Shown here one piece after another: positions 7,917 to 17,300 of a DNA stretch of 64,000 nt. The notes under the pieces were generated by a model. It ran no database searches, was not told the origin of the DNA, and saw only the letters and a program-made list of their open reading frames with translations. Source of the stretch: an uncultured Clostridia bacterium (lineage in GTDB: Bacteria; Bacillota; Clostridia; Oscillospirales; Acutalibacteraceae). Both the position numbers and the translations under genes were made by a program. The stretch is taken from NCBI GenBank assembly GCA_947627135.1, contig CANQUV010000004.1, positions 46,576 through 110,575 on the forward strand, given 5' to 3'. The stretch's first letter is position 1, and each line of letters starts with the position of its first letter.

Positions 7917-8417
7917 TTATACTTTTTTCTCCATTAAATAAAATTTTCCCTTTCTGAAATCTGCAAAGCCTGTCTTTTTATACCCCAATTTTTCATAAAG
8001 CCTTACAGCATAGGGATTTAAAGTAAACGAGTCTAATCTTATGTATGGTATCTTTTCGTTTTAGACTGTTTCTTCAATATATTTCATAGTTATATACCCT
8101 ATTCCCTTATTCTGAAAATCAGGATTTACGCATAATCTGTGAACAATTATAAAATCTGCATTTTCATCTTCCCAATTTCCGTCTTTATATTCTTCATCAC
8201 AATGTGTATTTAAAACATAAGCACAAACAATTTCAGAATTCATAACTCCAATATACATGTGCTTATTTTCAATATCTCTTTTTATAGCAAAATAATCGGG
8301 ATATATTTCATCCCATTGAAATATACCGTTATTCTCCATTTCTTTGACGGCAGATTTATATATTTCAAAAACCTCCTTCAAATATTTTACCTCTGCAAGT
8401 TTAAAAGTTATATCCAT
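7917..8417 (-). pseudogene. GNAT N-acetyltransferase interrupted by an in-frame stop
   Basis: The first 118 codons encode a GNAT N-terminus with the acetyl-CoA loop region VHRLCVNPDFQNKGIGYITMKYIEE. A TAA at 8061-8063 stops it, but the same frame resumes as NEKIPYIRLDSFTLNPYAVR, then LYEKLGYKKTGFADFRKGKFY and a proper stop at 7917. That second piece is exactly the missing GNAT C-terminus (LDSF..NPYAVRLYEKLGY). One nonsense change therefore splits a gene of about 166 codons. It lies 44 bases downstream of the histidine phosphatase. Either it is a recent pseudogene or the base is a sequencing error. Confidence 0.8.
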
Positions 8418-8461
8418 TATTTTGTACCTCTAAAATTGAAAAATTATATACCAATAAATTA

Positions 8462-8998
8462 TTAAAAGTCAAATTTTAATAATTCACAATTGGAAATTCC
8501 AAACTTTCCGTATTCTTCGTTTGTCATATTGCAAAAATATGATTTTACAACCCTTGAAATACCATTATGTGCAACAAGCAAATATGTTTTATTTTTATCC
8601 TCCTTTAGTTCATCAAGAAGATTATAAATTCTTTGAGCTAAGCGGAGCATTGTTTCTCCTCCCCCGAAGTTGTCGACAAAATGAGACTTTGCTTCTTTAA
8701 ATTCTTTTCCGTCTCTTTCCGTAGATTCATACTTACCGAAGTTTTGTTCCTTTAATCTTATATCTATTTTCATAGGAATACCTGTAACTGTCGATATATG
8801 CTTTGCCGTATCAAAAGCACGAACAAGCGGAGAACAAAGTATTTCATCAATCTTAAAATTTTCTGCAATTATTTTTTTACCTAATTCTATTGCCTGCTTA
8901 TGACCTTTTTCCGTAAGTTCAATATCGGTAACTCCGCAAATTTTGTTTTTAACATTCCATACGGTTTCACCGTGTCTAGTAAAATATAAACTTGCCAT
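8462..8998 (-). CDS. Histidine phosphatase family protein (phosphoglycerate-mutase-like)
   Basis: 178 residues. It has the family signature RHGETVWN at residues 8-15 with the phospho-accepting histidine, the CSPLVRAFDTAKHI block, and the second catalytic histidine in LLVAHNGISR. The DNFGGGETMLRLAQRIYNLL segment resembles the cobalamin-pathway/GpmB-type branch. It acts in the cytoplasm as a phosphatase on a small phosphoester; the substrate cannot be read from the sequence. The next gene, 44 bases downstream, is the broken GNAT. It is preceded upstream by a palindromic repeat and by the end of the gat operon. Confidence 0.85.
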   Translation of the reverse strand: MASLYFTRHGETVWNVKNKICGVTDIELTEKGHKQAIELGKKIIAENFKIDEILCSPLVRAFDTAKHISTVTGIPMKIDIRLKEQNFGKYESTERDGKEFKEAKSHFVDNFGGGETMLRLAQRIYNLLDELKEDKNKTYLLVAHNGISRVVKSYFCNMTNEEYGKFGISNCELLKFDF

Positions 8999-9030
8999 AA
9001 CATTCCTCCGTTTTTAATTATTATAAATAT

Positions 9031-9115
9031 TTCGCCGTCACCGACGGCGACAAAGGGTTTCTCGCCCTTTGAACCCCATCAGCTTTTTTGAAAAAAAGCT
9101 GAGCAAAAAACTTTT
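9031..9115 (+). repeat. Interspersed palindromic repeat, copy 1
   Basis: TTCGCCGTCACCGACGGCGA forms one dyad, AAAGGG..CTCGCCCTTT a second and AGCTTTTTTGAAAAAAAGCT a third, followed by GAGCAAAAAACTTTT. A close copy with compensating changes lies at 59811-59895 (TTCGCCGACACAGTCGGCGA; GCTTTTTGAAAAAAGC). It is non-coding and in both places sits between convergent or terminal gene ends. The structure suggests a repeated extragenic palindrome or small mobile repeat. Confidence 0.8.
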
Positions 9116-9155
9116 ATGTTTTTCAACTTTGACCTTTCGATTTTATTACAAGCAA

Positions 9156-9182
9156 ATGCCGCTGAATATAATTCAGCGGCAT
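9156..9182 (-). terminator. Terminator of the asp-gat operon
   Basis: A perfect 12 bp stem, ATGCCGCTGAAT / ATTCAGCGGCAT (9156-9167 / 9171-9182), with a 3-base loop, lies a few bases beyond the gatB stop. The following tract on the minus strand is only moderately T-rich. Confidence 0.8.
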
Positions 9183-9185
9183 ACT

Positions 9186-10598
9186 TTATTTGATCAAATC
9201 TTTTATTTTTTGTTCTGCCAAAGCGGCGTCTGCTCTTCCCCTGCTGTTTTTCATAACAAATCCAACCATAGCCTTAATAGCTTTTTCTTTGCCGTTTTTG
9301 TAATCTTCAACAGCTTTTGGATTTGCCTCTACTGCCTGTTTGCAAAGGTCGTTAAGAGCGTTCTCGTCAAGTCCGCCCATGTCGCTTTCGCTTATATAAT
9401 CTGTTGCGTTTTTACCTTCGTCAAGCATTTTTTCAAGAGTTGATTTTGCAAGATTGTTTCTTATTTTACCCTCGTCAAGAAGCTTTACAAGCTCGTTTAA
9501 CTGCTTTGGTGTTGTTTTAATATTAAATTCTTCCTTATCGGCTTCAGTTTCAAGTCTGCTGAAAATTTGTCCGATAATAAAGTTTGATACAGTTTTAGGT
9601 GATTTAACGCCTTTGATTGCCTCGTCGAAATATTCACTGATATTTCTGTATTTTGTAAGGAGCTGTGCGTCTTTTTCCGGAATTTCAAGCTCATCAATAT
9701 ATCTTCTGCATTTATCGGCAGGAAGTTCGGGAAGAGACTTTTTAATCTCCGCTACATCTTCTCTTGAAACATTGATCGTAACAAGGTCAGGATCTCTGAA
9801 ATATCGATAATCGTGAGCATCTTCCTTGCTTCTCATTGGATAGGTTGAATTTGTTGCGTCATCGTATCTTAAAGTTTCCTGAGTAACCTTTTCTCCGCTT
9901 TCCAAAACATCACACTGGCGTTCAAATTCATACTCCATAGCTTTTGCAATATTTGTAATTGAGTTCATATTTTTAATTTCAGTACGGGTTCCGAGTTCCT
10001 CACTGCCTGCCTCTCTTACAGAAATATTTACGTCACATCTCATTGAACCTTCCTGCATTTTGCAGTCTGAAATTCCAATGTAACGCATAACCTGCTGTAA
10101 TTTTTCTACATATTCCTTAGCCTCGTCGACCGAACGGATATCAGGCTTAGAAACAATTTCAATAAGCGGTACCCCACCTCTGTTATAATCAACATAGGTA
10201 TCGCCATGGCTGTGGATAAGTTTACCTGCGTCTTCTTCAATATGGATTCTTTCAAGACGTATCTTTCTTCCGTTTGAAAGCTCAACATAACCGTTAAGGC
10301 AAAGAGGCATATCGTACTGTGAAATCTGATAAGCTTTAGGCAAATCAGGATAGCAATAATTTTTTCTGTCCATTTTTGCAATCTCAGCGATTTCGCAGTG
10401 TGTTGCAAGACCTGCTTTAACGGCATAATTTACAACCTGTCTGTTAAGTTTTGGAAGTGTTCCGGGAAGTCCGATACAAACAGGACAGCAATGAGTATTT
10501 GGCTCTCCGCCGAACTCTGTTGTACAGGAACAGAAAATTTTTGTTTTTGTCGCAAGTTCAATGTGGGTTTCAAAACCGGCTACTAATTCATATTTCAT
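9186..10598 (-). CDS. gatB: Aspartyl/glutamyl-tRNA amidotransferase subunit B
   Basis: 470 residues, normal length for GatB. It begins with the family signature GFETHIELATKTKIFCSC, carries the zinc-site cysteines (CSC..., HCCPVC), the DRKNYCYPDLPKAYQISQYD motif and the C-terminal YqeY/tail domain used for tRNA docking. With GatA and GatC it converts misacylated Glu-tRNA(Gln) and/or Asp-tRNA(Asn) to the amidated forms: GatB activates the tRNA-bound carboxylate with ATP and passes ammonia from GatA. Its ATG overlaps the gatA stop by four bases, so translation is coupled. It is the last gene of the operon. Confidence 0.97.
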   Translation of the reverse strand: MKYELVAGFETHIELATKTKIFCSCTTEFGGEPNTHCCPVCIGLPGTLPKLNRQVVNYAVKAGLATHCEIAEIAKMDRKNYCYPDLPKAYQISQYDMPLCLNGYVELSNGRKIRLERIHIEEDAGKLIHSHGDTYVDYNRGGVPLIEIVSKPDIRSVDEAKEYVEKLQQVMRYIGISDCKMQEGSMRCDVNISVREAGSEELGTRTEIKNMNSITNIAKAMEYEFERQCDVLESGEKVTQETLRYDDATNSTYPMRSKEDAHDYRYFRDPDLVTINVSREDVAEIKKSLPELPADKCRRYIDELEIPEKDAQLLTKYRNISEYFDEAIKGVKSPKTVSNFIIGQIFSRLETEADKEEFNIKTTPKQLNELVKLLDEGKIRNNLAKSTLEKMLDEGKNATDYISESDMGGLDENALNDLCKQAVEANPKAVEDYKNGKEKAIKAMVGFVMKNSRGRADAALAEQKIKDLIK

Positions 10599-12052
10599 AG
10601 TTTAACACCCCACTTTGTATCTTTAAAGTTTTGTCCTGCATTTTGCTGATATTTATAAGCGGCATTTAAAATCTGGGCCTCGCCGAATTTTTTACCGATA
10701 AACTGCATACCGATAGGCATTCCCTTTGCATTAAACCCACAGGGAACAGAAATGCCCGGAAGCCCTGCAATATTAACGGGAACTGTACAGATATCGGTTA
10801 AATAAGTTTCAATAGGGTCAGATGTTGCATGACCCATTTCAAAGGCTGTCATAGGAACTGTTGGAGCTAAAATAACGTCACAGCTTTCAAACGCCTTGTT
10901 AAATGCGGTAATAATAGTACCTCTTAATTTTTGAGCTTTTTTATAGTAAGCGTCATAATATCCTGCGGAAAGCACATAAGTTCCAAGCAAAATCCTGCGC
11001 TTTACTTCTTCTCCGAAACCTTCACTTCTTGTTCTGCAAATCATATCGTGAGTTCCGTTATAATGAGCAGTTTTATAACCGTAACGAATACCGTCGTATC
11101 TGCCAAGATTTGAGGAAGCCTCTGCGCAGGCAATAATATAATAAACGGGAAGTGCATATTTAACGGCGGAAAGCTCAATATGGACAATTTCTGCACCCAA
11201 ATCTTCAAAAGACTTTAAGGTTGCAAAAATTGCTTCTTTAACATCGTCTCTTATACCCTCGTAATATTCTTTGGGAATACCTATTTTCATTCCCTTGATA
11301 TCGTTATTTAAGGTATCAAAGGTTTTTACTCCTTTATAACCTTGAGATGTACTGTCCTTAGGGTCATACTGTGAAATTGCGTCATATACAATTGAAGCAT
11401 CTTCAACAGTTTTAGTAATAGGTCCGATTTGGTCAAGAGAGCTTGCATAAGCTATAAGACCGTAACGAGAAACAGCACCGTAAGTAGGCTTTAAACCTAC
11501 TATTCCGCAGAAGCTGGCAGGCTGTCTGATAGAACCTCCCGTATCAGAACCTAAACCGTAGGCGGCAATATTTCCTCCGACAGCAGACGCCACACCGCCT
11601 GACGAACCGCCTGAACAATGGTTAGTGTTATGAGGATTTGTCGCCCCGCCGAAACAGGAAGTTTCACAGGAGCTTCCCATAGCAAACTCATCCATATTTG
11701 TTTTTCCTAAAAGAACTGCATTTTGAGATTTTAGGTTTTTCCAAACTGTTGCGTCATAGATAGGTGTATAACCTTTTAATATTTTAGAGCAGCAAGTTGT
11801 TTCGATACCTTTTGTAGAAAGGTTATCCTTTAAGGTCATAGGTACACCCTCGAGAATACCTATTTTTTCTCCTGAGGCTATTTTTTTATCAACTAGTTCA
11901 GCAGTATCCAAAGCCTGTTCGGCAGTTATCGTAACATAAGCGTTAAGCTCTTTATTTGCATTATCAATTTCTTTTAGATAGAGATTTGTTAATTCTTTAC
12001 AAGAAATTTGCTTTGTTTCAAGCATTTCGTGAATTTTTGCAATCGTTCCCAT
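10595..12052 (-). CDS. gatA: Aspartyl/glutamyl-tRNA amidotransferase subunit A
   Basis: 485 residues of the amidase-signature family. The Ser-cis-Ser-Lys catalytic triad is visible: Lys75 (PMTLKDN), Ser150 (CSGGSSGG) and nucleophile Ser174 (GSDTGGSIRQPASFCG). GatA releases ammonia from glutamine for transfer to tRNA-bound Glu or Asp through a channel to GatB. It follows gatC by 11 bases and overlaps gatB by 4. Length and motifs are complete. Confidence 0.97.
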   Translation of the reverse strand: MGTIAKIHEMLETKQISCKELTNLYLKEIDNANKELNAYVTITAEQALDTAELVDKKIASGEKIGILEGVPMTLKDNLSTKGIETTCCSKILKGYTPIYDATVWKNLKSQNAVLLGKTNMDEFAMGSSCETSCFGGATNPHNTNHCSGGSSGGVASAVGGNIAAYGLGSDTGGSIRQPASFCGIVGLKPTYGAVSRYGLIAYASSLDQIGPITKTVEDASIVYDAISQYDPKDSTSQGYKGVKTFDTLNNDIKGMKIGIPKEYYEGIRDDVKEAIFATLKSFEDLGAEIVHIELSAVKYALPVYYIIACAEASSNLGRYDGIRYGYKTAHYNGTHDMICRTRSEGFGEEVKRRILLGTYVLSAGYYDAYYKKAQKLRGTIITAFNKAFESCDVILAPTVPMTAFEMGHATSDPIETYLTDICTVPVNIAGLPGISVPCGFNAKGMPIGMQFIGKKFGEAQILNAAYKYQQNAGQNFKDTKWGVKL

Positions 12053-12063
12053 AAAATCGCTCC

Positions 12064-12342
12064 TTACTCTCTGTTTCTTACAAGGAAATGCTGTTCTGCC
12101 TGTTCAGGAGCATTTTTAAGTATTTCCCGGCTTGGAAGTGATTCTACTACTTCATCTTCTCTTAAAACATTTGATAAATTATTAATATTATCAAAATCGT
12201 CTCCACTTTCAACAGCGTTGTTAATAGTATCGGCAAAATCAATAATCTCCTGCATATCCTTTGTTAAAGCGTCAAGCTCCTCATCCGGAACAAAAAGCTT
12301 TGAAAGTAATGCAATATTTTCTACATCTTCTCTTGTTACCAT
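12064..12342 (-). CDS. gatC: Aspartyl/glutamyl-tRNA amidotransferase subunit C
   Basis: 92 residues, typical GatC length. It starts MVTREDVENIALLSKLFVPDEE and includes LTKDMQEIIDFADTINNAVE and VLREDEVVESLPSREILKNAP, the conserved GatC belt that wraps the GatA-GatB interface. It sits between aspS and gatA with an intergenic hairpin upstream. The role is structural; it has no catalytic residues. Confidence 0.95.
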   Translation of the reverse strand: MVTREDVENIALLSKLFVPDEELDALTKDMQEIIDFADTINNAVESGDDFDNINNLSNVLREDEVVESLPSREILKNAPEQAEQHFLVRNRE

Positions 12343-12365
12343 AATATCAGTCCTTTATGTGCAAT

Positions 12366-12389
12366 TAGGGCAAGTATCTGCTTGCCCTA
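12366..12389 (-). terminator. Hairpin between aspS and gatC (partial terminator or processing site)
   Basis: The 9 bp stem TAGGGCAAG / CTTGCCCTA with a 6-base loop lies just after the aspS stop. No T-run follows on the minus strand, so read-through into gatCAB is likely. Confidence 0.5.
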
Positions 12390-12404
12390 TATAAATTATT
12401 TATA

Positions 12405-14150
12405 TTATCTTAATTTAATATGAACTTCACGAAGCTGCTGCTCCGAAACTTCTCCCGGAGAACCTAAAAGTAGATCCTGCGCATTTGAATTCATTGGAAA
12501 AGCAATAACTTCTCTAATGTTTTCTTCTTCTGTTAAAAGCATGATCATTCTGTCAACACCCGGTGCCATTCCTGCATGAGGCGGAGCACCGTACTGGAAC
12601 GCATTATACAGAGCCTTAAATTTTTCTTTAAGTTCATTTTCGCTGTAACCTGCAATATCGAATGCTTTAATCATAATATCAAGGTCGTGATTTCTTACAG
12701 CGCCCGATGAAAGTTCTACTCCGTTACAAACGATATCATACTGATAAGCAAGAATATCGTCAGGGTCTTTTGTTGTAAGAGCTTCCATTCCTCCCTGGGG
12801 CATTGAAAACGGATTATGTGTAAAAATAACCTTACCATCTTCATCATGCTCAAACATTGGGAAGTCAACAATAAAGCACATTTCAAAACGACTTTTATCA
12901 ATTAAGTCAAGTCTTTGTGCAACTTCTGTTCGTATTTGACCTGCAAGCTTGGGAGCCATTTCGGCAGAATCGGCAATAAAGTAAATGACATCTCCTGACT
13001 TTGACTTATTTCTTGAGATGAGTTCTTCTCTGTCACCCGGCTTTAAGAATTTGTCAATAGGACCGTCGAAGGTCATATCTTCTCTCACCTTAACATAACC
13101 CAGACCTTTCATTCCTATGGAAAGAGCAAATTCTTCCATTTTCTTAAACCAGCTTTTTGAGCAGGATGCAGCACCCGGTACATTAATTGAACGAACCGTT
13201 TTCTTTCTGAAAGGAGCAAAATCTGTTTCTTCAAACATATCGCTGATTTCTACAATTTCAAGAGGATTTCTTAAATCAGGCTTATCCGTACCGTATTTAA
13301 GCATACTCTCTGCAAAAGGAATTCTTTTAAATGGAGGTTTAGAAACCTCTTTTTCAGAGAATTTTTTAAATGTATTATATAAAACCTGCTCGGCAACATC
13401 AAAAACATCTTCTTGAGTTGCAAAGCTCATTTCAAAGTCAAGCTGATAAAACTCACCGGGTGAACGGTCCGCCCTTGCGTCTTCATCACGAAAACACGGA
13501 GCGATCTGAAAATATTTATCAAAGCCTGAAACCATTAAAAGCTGTTTAAAAATCTGTGGAGCCTGCGGAAGAGCATAGAACTTGCCTTTATGCTTACGAG
13601 ACGGAATAAGATAATCTCTTGCGCCCTCAGGAGATGAGGTTGAGAGTATAGGGGTTTGAATTTCCATAAATCCCATTTCAGTCATCTGACTTCTTAAATA
13701 AGAAATAACCTCTGAACGCAAAACGATATTATTATGAACCTTTGGATTTCTTAAATCAAGAAAACGGTATTTAAGTCTTACTTCTTCATTAGTATTTGTA
13801 GAGGTTGTAACCTCAAAAGGAAGATTGTTTTTACATTTTCCTAAAACTTTAATATCTTCAGTATGAACTTCAACATAGCCTGTTGCAATTTTAGGGTTAA
13901 TAGTATCTTCATCACGCTTTACAACCTTGCCTGTAAGTGTAAGGGAACATTCTTTATTAATATTTTTTAAAAGTTCATCATTATGAACAACTACCTGTAA
14001 AACGCCGTAATGGTCACGGATATCAAGAAACATAACGCCGCCGTGATCTCTGATATTTTCTACCCAGCCGGCAACTTTAACTTCCTGTCCAATATTTTCT
14101 TCTCTTAATTCACCGCAATTTACAGTACGGTAAATATTCGGCTTAATCAT
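12405..14150 (-). CDS. aspS: Aspartyl-tRNA synthetase, bacterial type
   Basis: 581 residues. The N-terminal OB anticodon domain includes VKVAGWVENIRDHGGVMFLDIRDHYG. Class II motif 2 is seen as FRDEDARADRSPGEFYQLD, the bacterial insertion domain lies in the middle, and motif 3 is GMAPGVDRMIMLL. It charges tRNA(Asp) with aspartate. Because it is transcribed with gatCAB, it may be the non-discriminating kind that also makes Asp-tRNA(Asn) for amidation; whether the window's organism also has AsnRS cannot be seen. No T-box leader was recognised in the 200 bases upstream. Confidence 0.96.
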   Translation of the reverse strand: MIKPNIYRTVNCGELREENIGQEVKVAGWVENIRDHGGVMFLDIRDHYGVLQVVVHNDELLKNINKECSLTLTGKVVKRDEDTINPKIATGYVEVHTEDIKVLGKCKNNLPFEVTTSTNTNEEVRLKYRFLDLRNPKVHNNIVLRSEVISYLRSQMTEMGFMEIQTPILSTSSPEGARDYLIPSRKHKGKFYALPQAPQIFKQLLMVSGFDKYFQIAPCFRDEDARADRSPGEFYQLDFEMSFATQEDVFDVAEQVLYNTFKKFSEKEVSKPPFKRIPFAESMLKYGTDKPDLRNPLEIVEISDMFEETDFAPFRKKTVRSINVPGAASCSKSWFKKMEEFALSIGMKGLGYVKVREDMTFDGPIDKFLKPGDREELISRNKSKSGDVIYFIADSAEMAPKLAGQIRTEVAQRLDLIDKSRFEMCFIVDFPMFEHDEDGKVIFTHNPFSMPQGGMEALTTKDPDDILAYQYDIVCNGVELSSGAVRNHDLDIMIKAFDIAGYSENELKEKFKALYNAFQYGAPPHAGMAPGVDRMIMLLTEEENIREVIAFPMNSNAQDLLLGSPGEVSEQQLREVHIKLR

Positions 14151-14311
14151 ATTTAAAAAATCCTTTCAAAGATAAATTTTTCCAATAATAAAAAATTATA
14201 TCATAAAAATTAATTTGTTTCAATATTTAAGATTATTTTTATTTGACTAAATGGTAAAATCCTAAATATTTTTTCCAAAATAAGGTTAGTTTATTCTAAT
14301 TTGGAATTATT

Positions 14312-14352
14312 TTCAAATAAAAGGCGGTTTAAGTTTGATTCTTAAACCACCT
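14312..14352 (-). terminator. Rho-independent terminator after the FtsX-type permease gene
   Basis: On the minus strand AGGTGGTTTAAG and CTTAAACCGCCT form a 12 bp stem (one G-T pair) with a 7-base loop, followed by TTTTATTTG. It lies 28 bases past the permease stop. Confidence 0.85.
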
Positions 14353-14380
14353 ATTTTTTATTTATCTTATTTTACGCCTT

Positions 14381-17300
14381 TTATTCAATTGACTTTAAGC
14401 TTTCTACCATATCAATTTTCTTCATTTTAAAGTACATAAATATATTAACCACACCGCTAAACAATGCTGTTAGTCCTGCGGCATAAATATATGTGGAAAA
14501 GAAAATGTCTCTTCCGAACATAACATTATCAACTTCAACAGTTGTAACAACAAATCCGGTAAGAATTATTCCCAATAACAGTCCCGCAAGAATTCCCAAA
14601 ATAGTTAAAACAATGTTTTCTCTATAAATATATTGGGCGGTTTCTCTGTTAAAAAAGCCAAGAACTTTTATTGTTGCTATTTCTCTTACTCTTTCCTCCA
14701 TATTTATATTCGTAAGATTATAAAGCACAACAAATGCCAACGCACCTGCACAAATTATTAATACCAAAACAACCATATTCATAGAATTAAGCATACGCTG
14801 AAAATCATCAATGCCGGAACTTGTAAAGGATATTGCAGAAACATCATTTCTTGCCAAATAATTTTGTCCGATAATATCATCCGATGCACCCTCTGCAATA
14901 CTTACAAATATGCTGTTAAATTCAACTGCATAACCAAAATTTCGGATAAAACTCTGTGGCGTAATATAAACATAATTGTAAATATAATTTTCACAAATTC
15001 CGCCGACTGTTAAAAATACCTCTTTACCGTCAAGTATAACTGTTATTTCACTGCCAACACTTATATTTAACTCAGATGCCATTTTTTCCGTTACAACAAC
15101 ATTGTCATCATTAAGTTTAAGAGGCGTTTGCCCTATTCTTGTTTGAAGGCTAAACATTTCTTCAAAGCTTTCTAAATTTTCCGGAACAAAAATATTTGTA
15201 TTCTTATTCTTAGTTGCACTTTCAGTTTTTACAGTAACCGACGACTGATTTGCAAGCAGATAATCTGTTATACTTTTATCAGCAGATATATATTCCGTAA
15301 GTTTCTCAAGATCTTTTTCAGTTCCTTCGGTTTTCGGAATAATTGCTGCATCATATTTATAAATATCTGAAAACTGCTTATCTGTTATAACAGAAAAACT
15401 GTTAAGCAATCCAAATGCTGCAACAATAAGTGCAGTACAGCCTGCAACTCCCAGAACTGTCATAAATAATTTCGACTTATATCTGAATAGATTTCTTGCT
15501 GTAACCTTAGATGTGAAACTAAAATGCTTCCACAGAGGATTAATTCTTTCTAAAATTATTCTCTTACCGGGTTTAGGTGCTTTAGGACGCATTAGACTTG
15601 CCGGCTTATGCTTTAATGTCTGTACGCAAATTATTACAGATACTGTTGATGTACAAATCATAGCAGCAATAAATCCTGCAACAACGCTTACCCAATCAAT
15701 AACAAGCGGTAGATCAGCCATGTGATACATCATTTTATAAGCGTTATAAATAATAAATGGAAGTGTGTTAACTCCAAGTAAAATACCTGTAACACTGCCG
15801 ATTATACCTGCAATTGTGGAATAAATAAGAAATTTAAAAACTATTGACCTGCCTGAATAACCCAATGCCTTTAATGTACCTATTTCCGTACGCTTTTCTT
15901 CAATTAGTCTGGTCATTGTAGTTAAACAAACAAGTACCGCAACAAGTAAAAAGAATGTTGGAAATACTGCGGCAACTGCATCCACACGGTTTGTATTAGA
16001 AATAAAATCGGAATAGCCGGGATTATCTTCTCTGGTGAAAACATACCATTGAGCTTCGTTTAATTCTGACAATTCCTTTTGAGCTTTTTCAAGCTCTTCT
16101 TTTGCATCGTTTAACTTTTCATTTGCAGTTTTAAGAGCGTTATAATATTCATCATAACCTTCATCAATTTTTTGTTTTCCTGAAATACTTTCAGAATTAA
16201 ATTCTTTTCTTGCTTTTTCAAGTTCCGCTTTTGCATTACTAAGTTTTTTTTCTGCGGCAGCAAGTTCTTTTCTGCCCTCTTCTTTTAAATTTTTTAAAGT
16301 ATTCTTACCGTTATTAAGTTGAGATTTTCCCTGCTCTATTTGAAGCAAAGCTTCTGATAATTCCAGTTCACCAAGAGCTTTTTGAGTATTAAGCTGCATT
16401 TGTGAATATTCAATTTGAGTTTTTGTATATTCAAGCTGTCCTTCAGAAGAAACAACAGTGTTGTTTAATTCATTTACAGAAGTTTCAATAACCTCTTTTT
16501 GAGAATACAATTGTGAAAGCTGTGTTTTAATCAAATCAATTTTTACTGCTTCATCAGAGGTTGATGCCTCTAAATATTTAAGCTGTTCTTCTAAATATGC
16601 AATATTCTCATTAATACTTTTGAGCCCTAATTGAGCCTGTGATATTTGATACATTAAATAGGGTTTTACCACATCGTAATAATTATTATATGACTCTGTG
16701 TAGCTTTTAAGACCCTCATCAATTTTTTGTTGAGCAGAAGTGATTGTTTCGTTAAATTCTGTTTTTGATTTTTCATATTCCTCTTTTGCCAAATTAATCT
16801 GGGTTTCAGAATCTAAAAGCTGTTTTTCACCCTGTGATATTTGTTCATTATATTCTTTTATAGAATTATTTAACTGACTTTCACCATTTTTAATTTCATT
16901 CTGTGCATCATTTAATTGATTTTGTGCATTAAAAATACTTTTATTATATTCTTTTTGTGCATCATCAAGCTGTTCTTTTGAATTTGCAAGTTCTTTATCA
17001 GCATTTTCTTTTTCTTTGTTATAATCTTTCCAGCCGTTATCAATTTCTTTTTGTGCCTCACCGATCACATCAGTGTTAAATATATTTACACGGTGTTCTG
17101 CTGTTTTTTCAAGATCAGTTTTAATTTCTTCAATATAATTTTTATATTCATCAGAAAAGGGAGAAATTTCTCTGTTTGAATATTTTGTTTTTACATAAAG
17201 CTCTGTGTATTTTTCAACCTTAAAATCATCAGGTAAAATGTACATAAACGAAGAAAGTTTACCGTTGCCGATAGTGGTAATTCCTCTTTCGTAAGAAATA

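Noticed and set aside
7832..7960. Minus-strand frame reading FEIRRFLKRALKEQGICGWD
   Set aside because: Most of it lies on the degenerate copy of the palindromic repeat and on sequence with no start; chance coding is likelier.
9452..9810. Long plus-strand frames inside gatB, and similar antisense frames in aspS, rarA, glyA and ftsZ
   Set aside because: They are mirror readings of well-conserved genes and show no start signals.
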